In this document: piece by piece, positions 1 to 8,804 of the stretch
Numbering within the stretch: the stretch's first letter is position 1
Layout of the letters: each line of letters begins with the position of its first letter
NCBI GenBank assembly: GCA_029846755.1
Contig: JARWBI010000001.1
Coordinates: 248,001 to 312,000, forward strand
Source: Falsirhodobacter flavus
Lineage (GTDB): Bacteria > Pseudomonadota > Alphaproteobacteria > Rhodobacterales > Rhodobacteraceae
Direction: 5' to 3'
DNA: 64,000 bases
The notes under the pieces: generated by a model
What the model was told of the DNA's origin: nothing
The model's input: only the letters and a program-made list of their open reading frames with translations
Databases searched by the model: none
Position numbers and translations under genes: made by a program

Positions 1-302
1 TTCATGTCCAGATGCGCGGCAGGGGACAGCGGGGCAGCATGGATCGCGGCATGGACCCAGAAGCCGATCCCGCCCCAGCGGTCATGGATCGACCGGCACA
101 GGTGCTTCATCGCGCCTTCGTCGGTCACGTCCATCGGAGCCAGCGTGGCGCTGCCGCCCGCCGCCTTTATGCGGTCGTCCAGCTCTTCAAGGCCGCCGAC
201 GGTGCGGGCGACGGCCATGACGTGCCAGCCCTGCACCGCCAGTTCCTCGGCCAGCGCGGCGCCAAGCCCGCGCGAGGCGCCCGTGACCAGCGCGACCTTC
301 AC
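1..302 (-). CDS. SDR-family NAD(P)-dependent oxidoreductase, 3' part beyond window
   Basis: Reading the minus strand from a GTG at 302 gives an open frame of 100 codons that runs off the left edge. It begins VKVALVTGASRGLG, the glycine-rich TGxxxGxG dinucleotide-binding motif of classical short-chain dehydrogenases, followed by a Rossmann pattern with MDVTD near residue 64. The catalytic Tyr-Lys region is outside the window. The GTG overlaps the purF stop codon as GTGA, so translational coupling to purF is likely. The substrate cannot be told. The start rests on the overlap and on the motif sitting right at the N-terminus. Confidence 0.85.
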   Translation of the reverse strand, partial: MKVALVTGASRGLGAALAEELAVQGWHVMAVARTVGGLEELDDRIKAAGGSATLAPMDVTDEGAMKHLCRSIHDRWGGIGFWVHAAIHAAPLSPAAHLDM

Positions 303-1762
303 TCGGCGGCCTGCTGCATCTCGAACCCTTCGGCCAGCTTGTCGGCCGGCGCGATGGGGTATTGGCCCGAGAAGCAGGCGTCGCAATATTGCGGCGACTT
401 CGGGTTGCGGCCCGCAGCCTCGCCCGCGGCGCGGTAAAGACCGTCCAGCGAGATGAACCGCAACGAATCGACGCCGATCCAATCGCGCATCTCGTCCTCG
501 GACATGTTCGCGGCCAGCAGTTTCGAGCGTTCCGGCGTATCCACGCCATAGAAGCACGGCCAAGCGGTCGGCGGGGATGCGATGCGGAAGTGCACCTCTG
601 CCGCGCCCGCGTCGAGGATCATGTCCTTGATCTTGCGGCTGGTCGTGCCGCGCACCACCGAATCGTCCACCAGGATGATCCGCTTACCCTTGATGAGCGC
701 GCGGTTCACGTTCAGCTTCAGTCGGACGCCCATGTTGCGGATCTGCTCGGTCGGTTCGATGAAGGTCCGACCCATGTATTGGTTGCGGATGATCCCCATC
801 GCATAGGGGATGCCCGATTCCTGAGAAAAGCCGATCGCCGCCGGGGTGCCGCTGTCGGGGACGGGGCAGACGAGGTCTGCTTCGACCGGAGCCTCGCGTG
901 CCAGTTCCACGCCGATCTGGCGCCGCGTCTCATAGACCGAACGCCCGCCGAGGATCGAGTCGGGGCGGGAGAAGTAGACATGTTCGAAGATGCAAAAGCG
1001 CGACGTCGCCGGGGCGAAGGGGCGCGACGAGGTGATGCGGCCTTCCTCGATCACGATCATCTCGCCGGGTTCGACCTCGCGCACGAATTCCGCACCGATG
1101 ATGTCCAGACCGCAGGTTTCCGACGACAGGGCGAAGCCTTCGCCGATGCGGCCCAGTACCAGCGGGCGCACGCCCAAGGGGTCGCGCACGCCGATCAGCT
1201 TGGTCCGCGTCATGGCGATGACCGAGAACGCGCCTTCGACACGGCGTAGCGCATCCTTCATCCGTTCAGGCACGGTGCGCTGGATCGACCGGGCCATCAG
1301 GTGGATGATGCATTCAGAATCCGACGAGGACTGGAAGATCGACCCACGCTCGATCAGTTCGCGGCGCAGCTGACCGGCATTGGTCAGGTTGCCGTTATGC
1401 GCGATGGCCGCGCCTCCCATCGAAAATTCGCCGAAGAAGGGCTGCACGTCGCGGATTGCGGTCGCGCCTTTGTGCCCGGCGGTGGAATAGCGCACATGGC
1501 CGATGGCCAGAGGGCCGGGCAACGTGTCCATCACCGACTGGTTGGTGAAGTTGTCACGCACATAGCCGAAACGGCGAGCCGAGTTGAACCCGTGCTCGGG
1601 GTGGTGGGAAACGATTCCGCCTGCCTCCTGGCCACGATGCTGCAAGGCGTGAAGGCCGAGCGCTACGAAATTCGCCGCATCGGCCACGCCGATCACGCCG
1701 AAAACGCCGCACTCCTCCTTCAGCTTGTCATCGTCGAAGGGGTGGGAAAGGAATGGCCGCAT
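299..1762 (-). CDS. purF: Amidophosphoribosyltransferase PurF
   Basis: First committed step of purine synthesis: PRPP plus glutamine gives 5-phosphoribosylamine in the cytosol. The 487-residue protein has a short propeptide followed by ECGVFG, so Cys18 should be the Ntn-hydrolase nucleophile after processing. The PRPP loop VDDSVVRGTT lies near residue 366. The four cysteines expected of the iron-sulphur (Bacillus-type) PurF are present, in the contexts RFCIFEH, PCFYGVD and YCDACF, so this enzyme probably carries a [4Fe-4S] cluster. It lies 85 nt after cvpA, a common neighbour, and overlaps the downstream SDR gene. Start ATG at 1762 puts the propeptide at family length. Confidence 0.97.
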   Translation of the reverse strand: MRPFLSHPFDDDKLKEECGVFGVIGVADAANFVALGLHALQHRGQEAGGIVSHHPEHGFNSARRFGYVRDNFTNQSVMDTLPGPLAIGHVRYSTAGHKGATAIRDVQPFFGEFSMGGAAIAHNGNLTNAGQLRRELIERGSIFQSSSDSECIIHLMARSIQRTVPERMKDALRRVEGAFSVIAMTRTKLIGVRDPLGVRPLVLGRIGEGFALSSETCGLDIIGAEFVREVEPGEMIVIEEGRITSSRPFAPATSRFCIFEHVYFSRPDSILGGRSVYETRRQIGVELAREAPVEADLVCPVPDSGTPAAIGFSQESGIPYAMGIIRNQYMGRTFIEPTEQIRNMGVRLKLNVNRALIKGKRIILVDDSVVRGTTSRKIKDMILDAGAAEVHFRIASPPTAWPCFYGVDTPERSKLLAANMSEDEMRDWIGVDSLRFISLDGLYRAAGEAAGRNPKSPQYCDACFSGQYPIAPADKLAEGFEMQQAAE

Positions 1763-1780
1763 ATACGCGCTCCGAATCCG

Positions 1781-1800
1781 GTGGGGAGATTGCCCCCCAC
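1781..1800 (-). other. Small GC-rich hairpin between cvpA and purF
   Basis: GTGGGG (1781-1786) can pair with CCCCAC (1795-1800) around an 8-nt loop, 19 nt before the purF start. There is no T-run after it on the minus strand, so it does not look like a standard intrinsic terminator. It may be a transcript-processing or pausing element, or chance in GC-rich DNA. Confidence 0.25.
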
Positions 1801-1847
1801 ATAGTCGCTTGGGCGCGCGCTGTCACCCCGCCTTCATGAATTCCCGA

Positions 1848-2435
1848 TCAGTTCTGCGGCACCGGGGCCACGGGCGTGGCAGGAGCAGCGCAGACGCCGA
1901 CCAGCTGCTCATAACGCCCGACGATCCAGCCCGGCGCATCTTCGGGCACCTGATTGTCGATATTGCCCTGAAAGCTGGCGAAAACCTTGGCCGTGCGGGA
2001 ATTGTCGACCATCGCCACCGTCTGCGCCCCGACCGCGCGGTCATAGACCAGCAGCGCCACCGCCACGAGGATGATCCCCCGCGCCGCGCCGAACAGGAAG
2101 CCCAGCGCCTGATCGACGCCCGAAAGCGCCGTCTTCTGGATGACCGACGAAAACAGCGGGGTGAAGAGCGACATCAGCACAAGGCCGATGGCGAAAATCG
2201 CGGCGAAGGCGGCGATGATCGAAAGCTCGCAGCTGTCGCCGATGAAATCGCCCACGACCGGGATTTCCCGGATCAAGGGCTGCGCAGAGGCGGCGAACAT
2301 GAAGGCCAGAACGGCCGCGCCGACCCAGCCGACGATCGCCATGATCTCACGGATCAGACCCCGCGAATAGGCGAGGATCGCGGACAGCACGATGACGCCG
2401 GCGACGACCGCGTCGATGATGGTAAAGCCGTCCAT
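1848..2435 (-). CDS. cvpA: CvpA family membrane protein
   Basis: A 195-residue inner-membrane protein with about four hydrophobic segments, beginning MDGFTIIDAVVAGVIVLSA and including IMAIVGWVGAAVLAFMFA, the layout typical of CvpA/colicin V production proteins. In E. coli cvpA sits directly before purF, and here too purF follows 85 nt downstream. The family has been linked to envelope homeostasis, but the molecular role is not settled. The gene begins 9 nt after radA ends, so it is probably in the same transcript. The C-terminus is Pro/Ala-rich. Confidence 0.92.
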   Translation of the reverse strand: MDGFTIIDAVVAGVIVLSAILAYSRGLIREIMAIVGWVGAAVLAFMFAASAQPLIREIPVVGDFIGDSCELSIIAAFAAIFAIGLVLMSLFTPLFSSVIQKTALSGVDQALGFLFGAARGIILVAVALLVYDRAVGAQTVAMVDNSRTAKVFASFQGNIDNQVPEDAPGWIVGRYEQLVGVCAAPATPVAPVPQN

Positions 2436-2444
2436 GTCTATTCC

Positions 2445-3800
2445 TCAGCCAGCACCGAAAATTTCGCCCACGAATGCCGTCAGGTCGGGCATCTGGCGGA
2501 CGCGCATCCCTTCGGCCGATCCGAGTTTGGACCGGCTGGGCGCGATGGCCTGTGTGAAACCAAGTTTCGCCGCTTCTTTCAACCTGTTTTCGGTTTGCGA
2601 CACCGGACGCAGGGCGCCCGACAGGCTGATTTCGCCGAAAAGCACCATTTCCGGCGGAATCGCGACATCCTCGCGCGCCGACAGAAGCGCCGCCGCGACG
2701 GCCAGATCGGCGGCAGGCTCGTTCACGCGCATGCCCCCGGCGACGTTCAGGAAAACGTCCAGCCCCGCGAAGGGAATGGCGCAGCGGGCTTCCAGCACGG
2801 CCAGGATCGTGGACAGCCGCCCCGAATCCAGCCCCACCACCGTCCGGCGCGGGGTGCCCAGCGGCGAGGGGGCGACCAGCGCCTGAATTTCGGTCAGCAC
2901 GGGGCGGGTGCCTTCGATCCCGGCGAAGACCGCCGATCCCGGCGCGGGCTTGTCGCGGTCCGACAGGAACAGCGCCGAGGGGTTCGCGACCTGTTGCAGC
3001 CCGTCGCCCGTCATCTCGAACACGCCGATCTCGTCTGCGGGGCCGAAGCGGTTCTTGACCGCGCGCAGGATGCGGAACTGGTGGCCGCGCTCGCCCTCGA
3101 AATACAGCACCGTATCGACCATGTGTTCGACCACGCGAGGGCCGGCGATATTGCCCTCCTTGGTGACATGGCCGACGATGATGATCGCGACGCCGCGCTT
3201 CTTGGCGAAGTTCACAAGCTCGTGCGCCGCCGCGCGGACTTGGCTAACCGAACCTGGCGCGCTTTCGACATTGTCCAGCCACATGGTCTGGATCGAATCA
3301 ATGATCGCAAGGGCAGGGCGTTCGGCATCCAGCGTGGTCAGGATGTCGCGCAGGTTCGTCTCGGCCCCCAGGGCCACCGGCGCATCGCGCAGGCCCAGCC
3401 GCTGGGCGCGCATCCGCACTTGCGCCGCAGCCTCCTCGCCCGAGATATAGAGGCATTTCAGCCCCGTCCGCGCGAAGCTGGCCGCAGCCTGCAAAAGCAG
3501 CGTCGATTTCCCGATGCCCGGATCGCCGCCCACCAGAATCGCCGAGGCTGGAACCAGACCGCCGCCCAGAACGCGGTCCAGCTCGTCCATGCCGGACGGA
3601 GCGCGGGGCGGGGGGTCTTCCTGCGTCGCAAGATCGGTCAGCACGATCCCCTTGCCACGCGCGCCCAAGGCTTTCGGTCCGGCGGTCAGGGGCGCTTCCT
3701 CGACGATGGAATTCCACGCCCCGCAGGCATCGCATTTCCCGGCCCATTTGCGATGAACCGCGCCGCAGGCCGTGCAGGTGAAGGACGGCCCCTTGGCCAT
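2445..3800 (-). CDS. radA: DNA repair protein RadA (Sms)
   Basis: RecA-like ATPase that acts on recombination intermediates and promotes branch migration. It has 451 residues: an N-terminal C4 zinc finger (Cys9, Cys12, Cys23, Cys26), a Walker A box GGDPGIGKST near residue 93, the RadA-specific KNRFG motif near residue 250, and a C-terminal Lon-protease-like domain. All diagnostic parts are intact. The ATG overlaps the stop of the preceding ABC-transporter ATPase by one base, and cvpA follows after 9 nt, so radA lies inside an operon of envelope and purine genes. Confidence 0.97.
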   Translation of the reverse strand: MAKGPSFTCTACGAVHRKWAGKCDACGAWNSIVEEAPLTAGPKALGARGKGIVLTDLATQEDPPPRAPSGMDELDRVLGGGLVPASAILVGGDPGIGKSTLLLQAAASFARTGLKCLYISGEEAAAQVRMRAQRLGLRDAPVALGAETNLRDILTTLDAERPALAIIDSIQTMWLDNVESAPGSVSQVRAAAHELVNFAKKRGVAIIIVGHVTKEGNIAGPRVVEHMVDTVLYFEGERGHQFRILRAVKNRFGPADEIGVFEMTGDGLQQVANPSALFLSDRDKPAPGSAVFAGIEGTRPVLTEIQALVAPSPLGTPRRTVVGLDSGRLSTILAVLEARCAIPFAGLDVFLNVAGGMRVNEPAADLAVAAALLSAREDVAIPPEMVLFGEISLSGALRPVSQTENRLKEAAKLGFTQAIAPSRSKLGSAEGMRVRQMPDLTAFVGEIFGAG

Positions 3801-4546
3801 CAGCGCACGCTTTCGATCGGCCCGTCCGCGCGCCCGTGGATGAACTGCTGGACGTATGGATCGTCCGTCGCATCCAGTTCCGACACTGGACCCGTCCAGC
3901 GGATCTTGCCGCCGTGAAGCATCGCGACGTTGTCGGCAATTGCGCGGACCGAGGTCATGTCATGCGTGATCGTCATCGCGGTCGCGCCCATCTCGGTCAC
4001 GATCTCGCGGATCAGATCGTTGATGACGCCGGACATGATCGGGTCCAGACCCGTGGTCGGTTCGTCGAAGAAGATGATCTCGGGCTCGGCCGCGATGGCG
4101 CGGGCAAGGCCGACGCGCTTCTGCATCCCGCCCGAGAGCTCGGCGGGAAACTGGTCGGCCGTTTCGGGTTTCAACCCGACGCGGCGCAGCTTTTCGATGG
4201 CGATCTCGCGCGCCTGCGGTTTGGGCAGTTTGCGCTCGCCCCGCAGCAGGCGGAAGGCGACGTTTTCCCAGACGCGCAGCGAATCGAACAGCGCGCCGCC
4301 CTGGAACAGCATCCCGAACCGGGCGAGGAACGCATCGCGGTCGCCGGTGGTCACGTCTTGCCCGTCCAGCGTGATCGTGCCGCTGTCGGGCCGCACGAGG
4401 CCCAGAACCGATTTCAGCAGCACCGATTTGCCGGTGCCCGACCCGCCGATGATGACCATCGAGGTCGCCTTGGGAATGACCAGATCGACGCCCTGAAGGA
4501 CGCGGTTCGATCCGAATTTCTTGTGAACGTCCGAAAGCTCGATCAT
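3800..4546 (-). CDS. MlaF-like phospholipid/organic solvent ABC transporter ATPase
   Basis: A 248-residue ABC ATPase with Walker A GGSGTGKS at 34-41, Q-loop in MLFQGGALFDSL, signature LSGGMQKRV and Walker B IIFFDEPTTGLDP. The LFQ-GGALFDSL context and the GMQKR signature are typical of the MlaF/Mkl/TTG2A group, which energises retrograde phospholipid transport between the outer and inner membranes. It overlaps the MlaE-type permease gene by 4 nt (ATGA). The MlaD, MlaC and MlaB partners are not in this window and would have to be encoded elsewhere. Confidence 0.93.
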   Translation of the reverse strand: MIELSDVHKKFGSNRVLQGVDLVIPKATSMVIIGGSGTGKSVLLKSVLGLVRPDSGTITLDGQDVTTGDRDAFLARFGMLFQGGALFDSLRVWENVAFRLLRGERKLPKPQAREIAIEKLRRVGLKPETADQFPAELSGGMQKRVGLARAIAAEPEIIFFDEPTTGLDPIMSGVINDLIREIVTEMGATAMTITHDMTSVRAIADNVAMLHGGKIRWTGPVSELDATDDPYVQQFIHGRADGPIESVR

Positions 4547-5325
4547 GAGGTGAAGAACACCCGTGTCAGCAGGAAGTTGGCCGCAAGGATCAGCACCGAT
4601 GCCGCGACCACCGCCGATTTTGTCGCAGCGCCCACGCCCTGCGCGCCGCGGCCCGAATTCATGCCATGGAACACGCCCATCAGCGCGATGATGAAGCCGA
4701 AGGCTGCGCCCTTCACCAGACCCGAGGCCACATCCCAGAATTCAAGGAAGTTGACCGTGTTTTGCAGATAGGCGGCGGAGTTGAAGCCAAGCTGGTTCAC
4801 CCCCACCAGCCAGCCGCCCGCAATGCCGATGGAATCGCCCACGGCCACAAGGATCGGCATGACCAGCACAGCCGCCACGACGCGCGGCACCGCCAGGTAT
4901 TTCAGCGGGTTGGTCGAAAGCGTGACCAGCGCGTCGATCTGCTCGGTCACCTTCATCGTGCCGATTTCCGCGGCGATGGACGACGTGACCCGCGCCGCGA
5001 CCATCAGCCCGCCCAGAACGGGACCGAGTTCGCGCACCATGCCGATGGCGGTGATGGACGGCACCGCAGCCTCGGCACCATAGCGCGCGCCGCCGGCATA
5101 GATTTGCAGCGCCAGCGCGCCGCCGGTGAACAGCGCGGTCATGCCGACCACCGGAAGGCTGAACCAACCGATCTGCATCAGCGCCGAGAGGAATTCGCGC
5201 GGATAGAAGGGCGGGCGGAAGATATGCCCGACCACCTGAACCGCAAAGATCGCGATCCGCCCAAGCGAGGCCAGAAGCGACAGCGTCGCGCGCCCGATGG
5301 ACGCGACGGGGGACAGCACGCTCAT
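4543..5325 (-). CDS. MlaE-like ABC transporter permease
   Basis: A 260-residue inner-membrane protein of the MlaE/YrbE family with five or six membrane segments. It has the conserved MlaE coupling-region features: [21 protein letters not shown], then [36 protein letters not shown]. It partners the MlaF-like ATPase just downstream. The chosen ATG at 5325 overlaps the alr stop by 4 nt, which argues for this start over an extended frame reaching further upstream. Likely role: phospholipid trafficking that keeps the outer membrane asymmetric. Confidence 0.93.
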   Translation of the reverse strand: MSVLSPVASIGRATLSLLASLGRIAIFAVQVVGHIFRPPFYPREFLSALMQIGWFSLPVVGMTALFTGGALALQIYAGGARYGAEAAVPSITAIGMVRELGPVLGGLMVAARVTSSIAAEIGTMKVTEQIDALVTLSTNPLKYLAVPRVVAAVLVMPILVAVGDSIGIAGGWLVGVNQLGFNSAAYLQNTVNFLEFWDVASGLVKGAAFGFIIALMGVFHGMNSGRGAQGVGAATKSAVVAASVLILAANFLLTRVFFTS

Positions 5326-6371
5326 GCGCCCGTTCCTGCATAGAGCCGCTGATAGCGGGTGCCGAGCGAGGTCAGAATCTCGTATCCGATGGTGCCTGCG
5401 GCATCGGCCAGATCGTCGACGCTTTGATGCGGTCCGATCAGGTCCAGCCGTTCGGGCATATGGGCCAGATGCGAGATGTCGACAGTAATCAGGTCCATCG
5501 ACACCCGCCCGACGACGGGACAGGGCGTGCCGCCCGACCAGAGGGTGCAGTTGTTCGACAGGGCGCGGTGGATGCCGTCGGCATAGCCCGCAGCGACGGT
5601 GGCGATGATGCTCGGCCCTTCGGCGCGCCATGTCGCGGAATAGCCCACGACCTCGTCCGCCGCGACTTCGCGCACCTGGATCACCGGCAGCGACAGCACC
5701 AGCGCCGGGGTCCCCGCGTCATAGGGGCGGGCGGCGTAGAGGCCGATACCGGGGCGGGTCAGGTCGAAATGGAATCGCTCGCCCAGCAGAATGCCGCCCG
5801 TGGCCGAAAGCGAGCGAGGAACGCCGCAGCCGTCGGTCATGGCGTGGAATTCAGCAAGCTGTGCCTCATTCATCGGGTGGTCCGGCTCGTCCGCGCAGGC
5901 AAGGTGCGACATGATGATTTCCGGCCCTGCATCCAACAGCAGGGACGCGACCGCCTGCCATTCCGGCATCTCCATCCCCAGACGGTTCATGCCGGTGTCC
6001 AGCTGGATGCCGAAGGCATGGCCGGGCAGCGTTTCCATATGCCGCGTGACCTGGTCGATGGAGTTCAGCATCGGCGTCAGGTCCAGTTCGCGGATCATGT
6101 CGGCATCGCCCGCCATATGCCCCGAGAAGACGTTGATCTGCGGGCCGGGGCCAAGCGCGCCGCGCACGGCGGCTGCCTCTTCGGCCACGGCGACGAAGAA
6201 CCGCCGCGCCCCCGCCTGCGCCAGCGCGCGTGCGATGCGCCCCGCGCCGGTGCCATAGGCGTCCGCCTTCACGACGGCGCCCGTCTGGGTGCCGGGGGCG
6301 GACATGCGGTCCAAGGCGCGCCAATTGGCGGCGATGGCGTCAAGGTCGATGGTAAGGGTCGCGGTTGCCAT
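5322..6371 (-). CDS. alr: Alanine racemase
   Basis: PLP-dependent interconversion of L- and D-alanine, which supplies D-Ala for peptidoglycan. The 349-residue fold-type III enzyme has the PLP lysine at Lys35 in [10 protein letters not shown] and the C-terminal-domain motif GYSATW that carries the catalytic tyrosine. The ATG at 6371 is preferred to an upstream TTG at 6386, because the domain begins at once with [13 protein letters not shown]. It is the first gene of the run alr-mlaE-mlaF-radA-cvpA, all joined by overlaps or very short gaps. It starts 46 nt after ptsP ends. Confidence 0.95.
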   Translation of the reverse strand: MATATLTIDLDAIAANWRALDRMSAPGTQTGAVVKADAYGTGAGRIARALAQAGARRFFVAVAEEAAAVRGALGPGPQINVFSGHMAGDADMIRELDLTPMLNSIDQVTRHMETLPGHAFGIQLDTGMNRLGMEMPEWQAVASLLLDAGPEIIMSHLACADEPDHPMNEAQLAEFHAMTDGCGVPRSLSATGGILLGERFHFDLTRPGIGLYAARPYDAGTPALVLSLPVIQVREVAADEVVGYSATWRAEGPSIIATVAAGYADGIHRALSNNCTLWSGGTPCPVVGRVSMDLITVDISHLAHMPERLDLIGPHQSVDDLADAAGTIGYEILTSLGTRYQRLYAGTGA

Positions 6372-6417
6372 GGGCCCGTGTTTCAAAGGTCAGCGAAGCA
6401 AGGTCAAGCGGAAAGGC

Positions 6418-8658
6418 TCAATCCGGGTGATCGGCAAGCCATGACATGACCGCCGGACGCACCGTGTCCGATGTCTGCATCGCCTCGTCGATGACGGCCC
6501 GCACTTCGGTCAGATCGACCCGGCGCAGCAGCGCCTTGACCGGGCCGATGGACGCGGGGCGCATGGACAGCGTGCGGATGCCCATGGCGGCAAAGCACAG
6601 CGCCTCCACCGGGCGGCCCGCATCCTCGCCGCAGAAGGACAGGGCGGTGTCGGTCGCCTCGCACCGCGAGACGATCTTGCCGATGAAGGTCAGGAAACTG
6701 ACTGACAGCGTATCGTAACGGCGCCGGACGCGCTCGTTTTCCCGATCGGCCGCAAAGAAGAACTGCTTCAGGTCGTTCCCGCCGATCGAGATGAAATCCA
6801 CCCCGCGGAAGAACCGATCCGGTGCAAAGGCAAGTGCCGGGGTTTCCAGCATCGCTCCGATCTTCATGCTGGTCGGGACGGGATGGCCCAGTTCGGCCTC
6901 GCGCTCCAGCTCCCGCTCCAGCGACTCGCGGGCGATGGCGAATTCGCTGCCCTCGGCGATGAAGGGAAACATTACGGCCATGTCGCGGCCCGCATGGGCG
7001 CGGATCAGCGCCTGAAGCTGCATCCGCAGAACGCCCGGCTTGTCGAGGCCCACGCGGATCGCGCGCCAGCCCATCGCAGGGTTCGGCTCGTCCTGCGGCT
7101 TCATATAGGGAAGGACCTTGTCCGATCCGATGTCCAGCGTGCGGAAGGTCACCGCCTTGCCCTTGGCGGCATCCAGAACTCGGGCATAAAGCCGCGCCAA
7201 TTCGCCGCGCTTGGGCATCTGGTTGCGGATCAGGAATTGCAGCTCGGTGCGGAACAGGCCCACGCCTTCTGCCCCGGAATGGGCCAGCGAGGGCAGATCG
7301 GCCATCAGCCCAGCATTCATGTGCAGCGCCGTCACCTGCCCGCATTTCGACTGCGCCGGAAGGTTGCGCAAGGACGCATAGCGTTCCTGCGCCTGCGCCT
7401 GCATCGCGATCTTGTCGCGGAAGGCGCGGGCGACGTTCTCCTCGGGGCGCAGGTGGACGATGCCCTGATCGCCGTCCACAAGGATCGGGTCGCCGTTCAG
7501 CGCCTCGGCCCCGATGCGTTCGGCATGGATGACCAGCGGGATCGCCAGAGCCCGCGCGACGATGGCCGCATGGCTTCCGACGGAGCCTTCCTCCAGCACG
7601 ATGCCCTTCAGCTTGCGGCCATAATCCAAAAGCTCCGCAGGCCCGATGTTGCGCGCGACCAGCACCGGATCGGCGGGCATCTCGGCCCCCGTATCCTTGC
7701 CTTGCCCCGTCAGGATGCGCAGCAGGCGGTTCGCCAGATCGTCCAGATCGTGCAGACGGTCGCGCAGATAGGCGTCCGGCACCTGTTCCATCCGCGCGCG
7801 CGCCGCCGACTGCTCCTTCTGCACGGCAGCTTCGGCCGACAGGCCAAGCGAGATGTCCTCCTCCATCCGCTTCAGCCAGCCGCGCGAATGGGCGAACATG
7901 CGATAGGCTTCCAGAACCTGCTTCTGTTCCTTGTCCAGCGACGCGGCGGAAAGAAGATCGTCCACCGACACGCGCAGACGGCCCACGGCGTCGCGGATGC
8001 GTTCGATTTCCGTCAGCGGATCGTCGGCAACGGGGTTGGTGACCACCACGCGCGGCTCGTGCAGCCAGACATGACCTTCGGCCGCGCCTTCCTGTCCGGT
8101 GCCGCCGCGGAACATCACCGGATGGCGGTGGGTGCTGGCCAAGGTGTCGCCCTCGCCGTTGAAGGCGCCAAGCTCGGCCATCTCGGCCAGGACCATGGCG
8201 ACCACTTCAAGCGCGTCGATCTCGTCTTCGGAATAAACGCGGGAGTTCTTGGACTGCACCACCAGCACGCCCAGCTTTTCCCCGACCCGCTGGATCGGCA
8301 CGCCGAGGAAGGACGAATACGCCTCCTCGCCGGTTTCGGGCATGTAACGAAAGCCGGGCTGGCCGGGAGCGTCGCTGGTGTTCAGCGGCTTGCCCGCGCG
8401 GGCGACGCGGCCCACCAGACCTTCGCCCAGTTTCAAGCGGGTCTTGTGCACGGATTCGGGCTTAAGCCCTTCGGAAGCGTAAAGCTCCAGCGTTTCGGCA
8501 TCGCGGAACAGGTATATCGAGCAGACCTCGGACCCCATGGAATCCGCGATCAGATGGGTGATGCGGTCCAGCCGGTCCTGACCCTGCCCGGGAAGTGCAA
8601 GGCTGTCGCGCAGCCGCCGAAGCAGCTTGCGACTGTCGCTGTCCGTCCGTTCCGCCAT
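6418..8658 (-). CDS. ptsP: PTS enzyme I-Ntr (PtsP)
   Basis: Phosphoenolpyruvate-protein phosphotransferase of the nitrogen PTS, a regulatory phosphorelay (PEP to PtsP, then NPr and EIIA-Ntr) rather than a sugar transporter. The 746 residues comprise an N-terminal GAF domain (about 15-160), a HPr-binding helical region, the swivelling domain with phospho-acceptor His363 in GSVGSHAAI, and the PEP-binding barrel with the active-site cysteine in SFCGEDAG. The GAF domain distinguishes it from sugar enzyme I. The partners (npr, EIIA-Ntr) are not in this window. Confidence 0.96.
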   Translation of the reverse strand: MAERTDSDSRKLLRRLRDSLALPGQGQDRLDRITHLIADSMGSEVCSIYLFRDAETLELYASEGLKPESVHKTRLKLGEGLVGRVARAGKPLNTSDAPGQPGFRYMPETGEEAYSSFLGVPIQRVGEKLGVLVVQSKNSRVYSEDEIDALEVVAMVLAEMAELGAFNGEGDTLASTHRHPVMFRGGTGQEGAAEGHVWLHEPRVVVTNPVADDPLTEIERIRDAVGRLRVSVDDLLSAASLDKEQKQVLEAYRMFAHSRGWLKRMEEDISLGLSAEAAVQKEQSAARARMEQVPDAYLRDRLHDLDDLANRLLRILTGQGKDTGAEMPADPVLVARNIGPAELLDYGRKLKGIVLEEGSVGSHAAIVARALAIPLVIHAERIGAEALNGDPILVDGDQGIVHLRPEENVARAFRDKIAMQAQAQERYASLRNLPAQSKCGQVTALHMNAGLMADLPSLAHSGAEGVGLFRTELQFLIRNQMPKRGELARLYARVLDAAKGKAVTFRTLDIGSDKVLPYMKPQDEPNPAMGWRAIRVGLDKPGVLRMQLQALIRAHAGRDMAVMFPFIAEGSEFAIARESLERELEREAELGHPVPTSMKIGAMLETPALAFAPDRFFRGVDFISIGGNDLKQFFFAADRENERVRRRYDTLSVSFLTFIGKIVSRCEATDTALSFCGEDAGRPVEALCFAAMGIRTLSMRPASIGPVKALLRRVDLTEVRAVIDEAMQTSDTVRPAVMSWLADHPD

Positions 8659-8767
8659 CAGGCCCCCCAGATGCTTGATCGTGACGCGTCATGTCGTCGC
8701 ATTGTCCCGCCTGCCCGCAGCGCGCGCAAGGGGGCAACATTATGGATGACCAGGGCGGACCTTGGCC

Positions 8768-8785
8768 GATCCGGCGGGCCGGATC
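8768..8785 (-). terminator. Possible lysC terminator hairpin without a U-tract
   Basis: GATCCGGC (8768-8775) pairs perfectly with GCCGGATC (8778-8785) around a 2-nt loop, in the 146-nt gap after lysC and before ptsP. No T-run follows on either strand. It may be a weak or factor-assisted terminator; nothing else is recognisable in this gap. Confidence 0.3.
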
Positions 8786-8804
8786 AACCTTGGATTGCGC
8801 CGTG

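Noticed and set aside
1725-3917. 730-codon open frame on the plus strand opposite cvpA and radA
   Set aside because: Arg/Gly/His/Asp-rich translation with no family motif; it is the antisense shadow of two fully conserved genes in GC-rich DNA.
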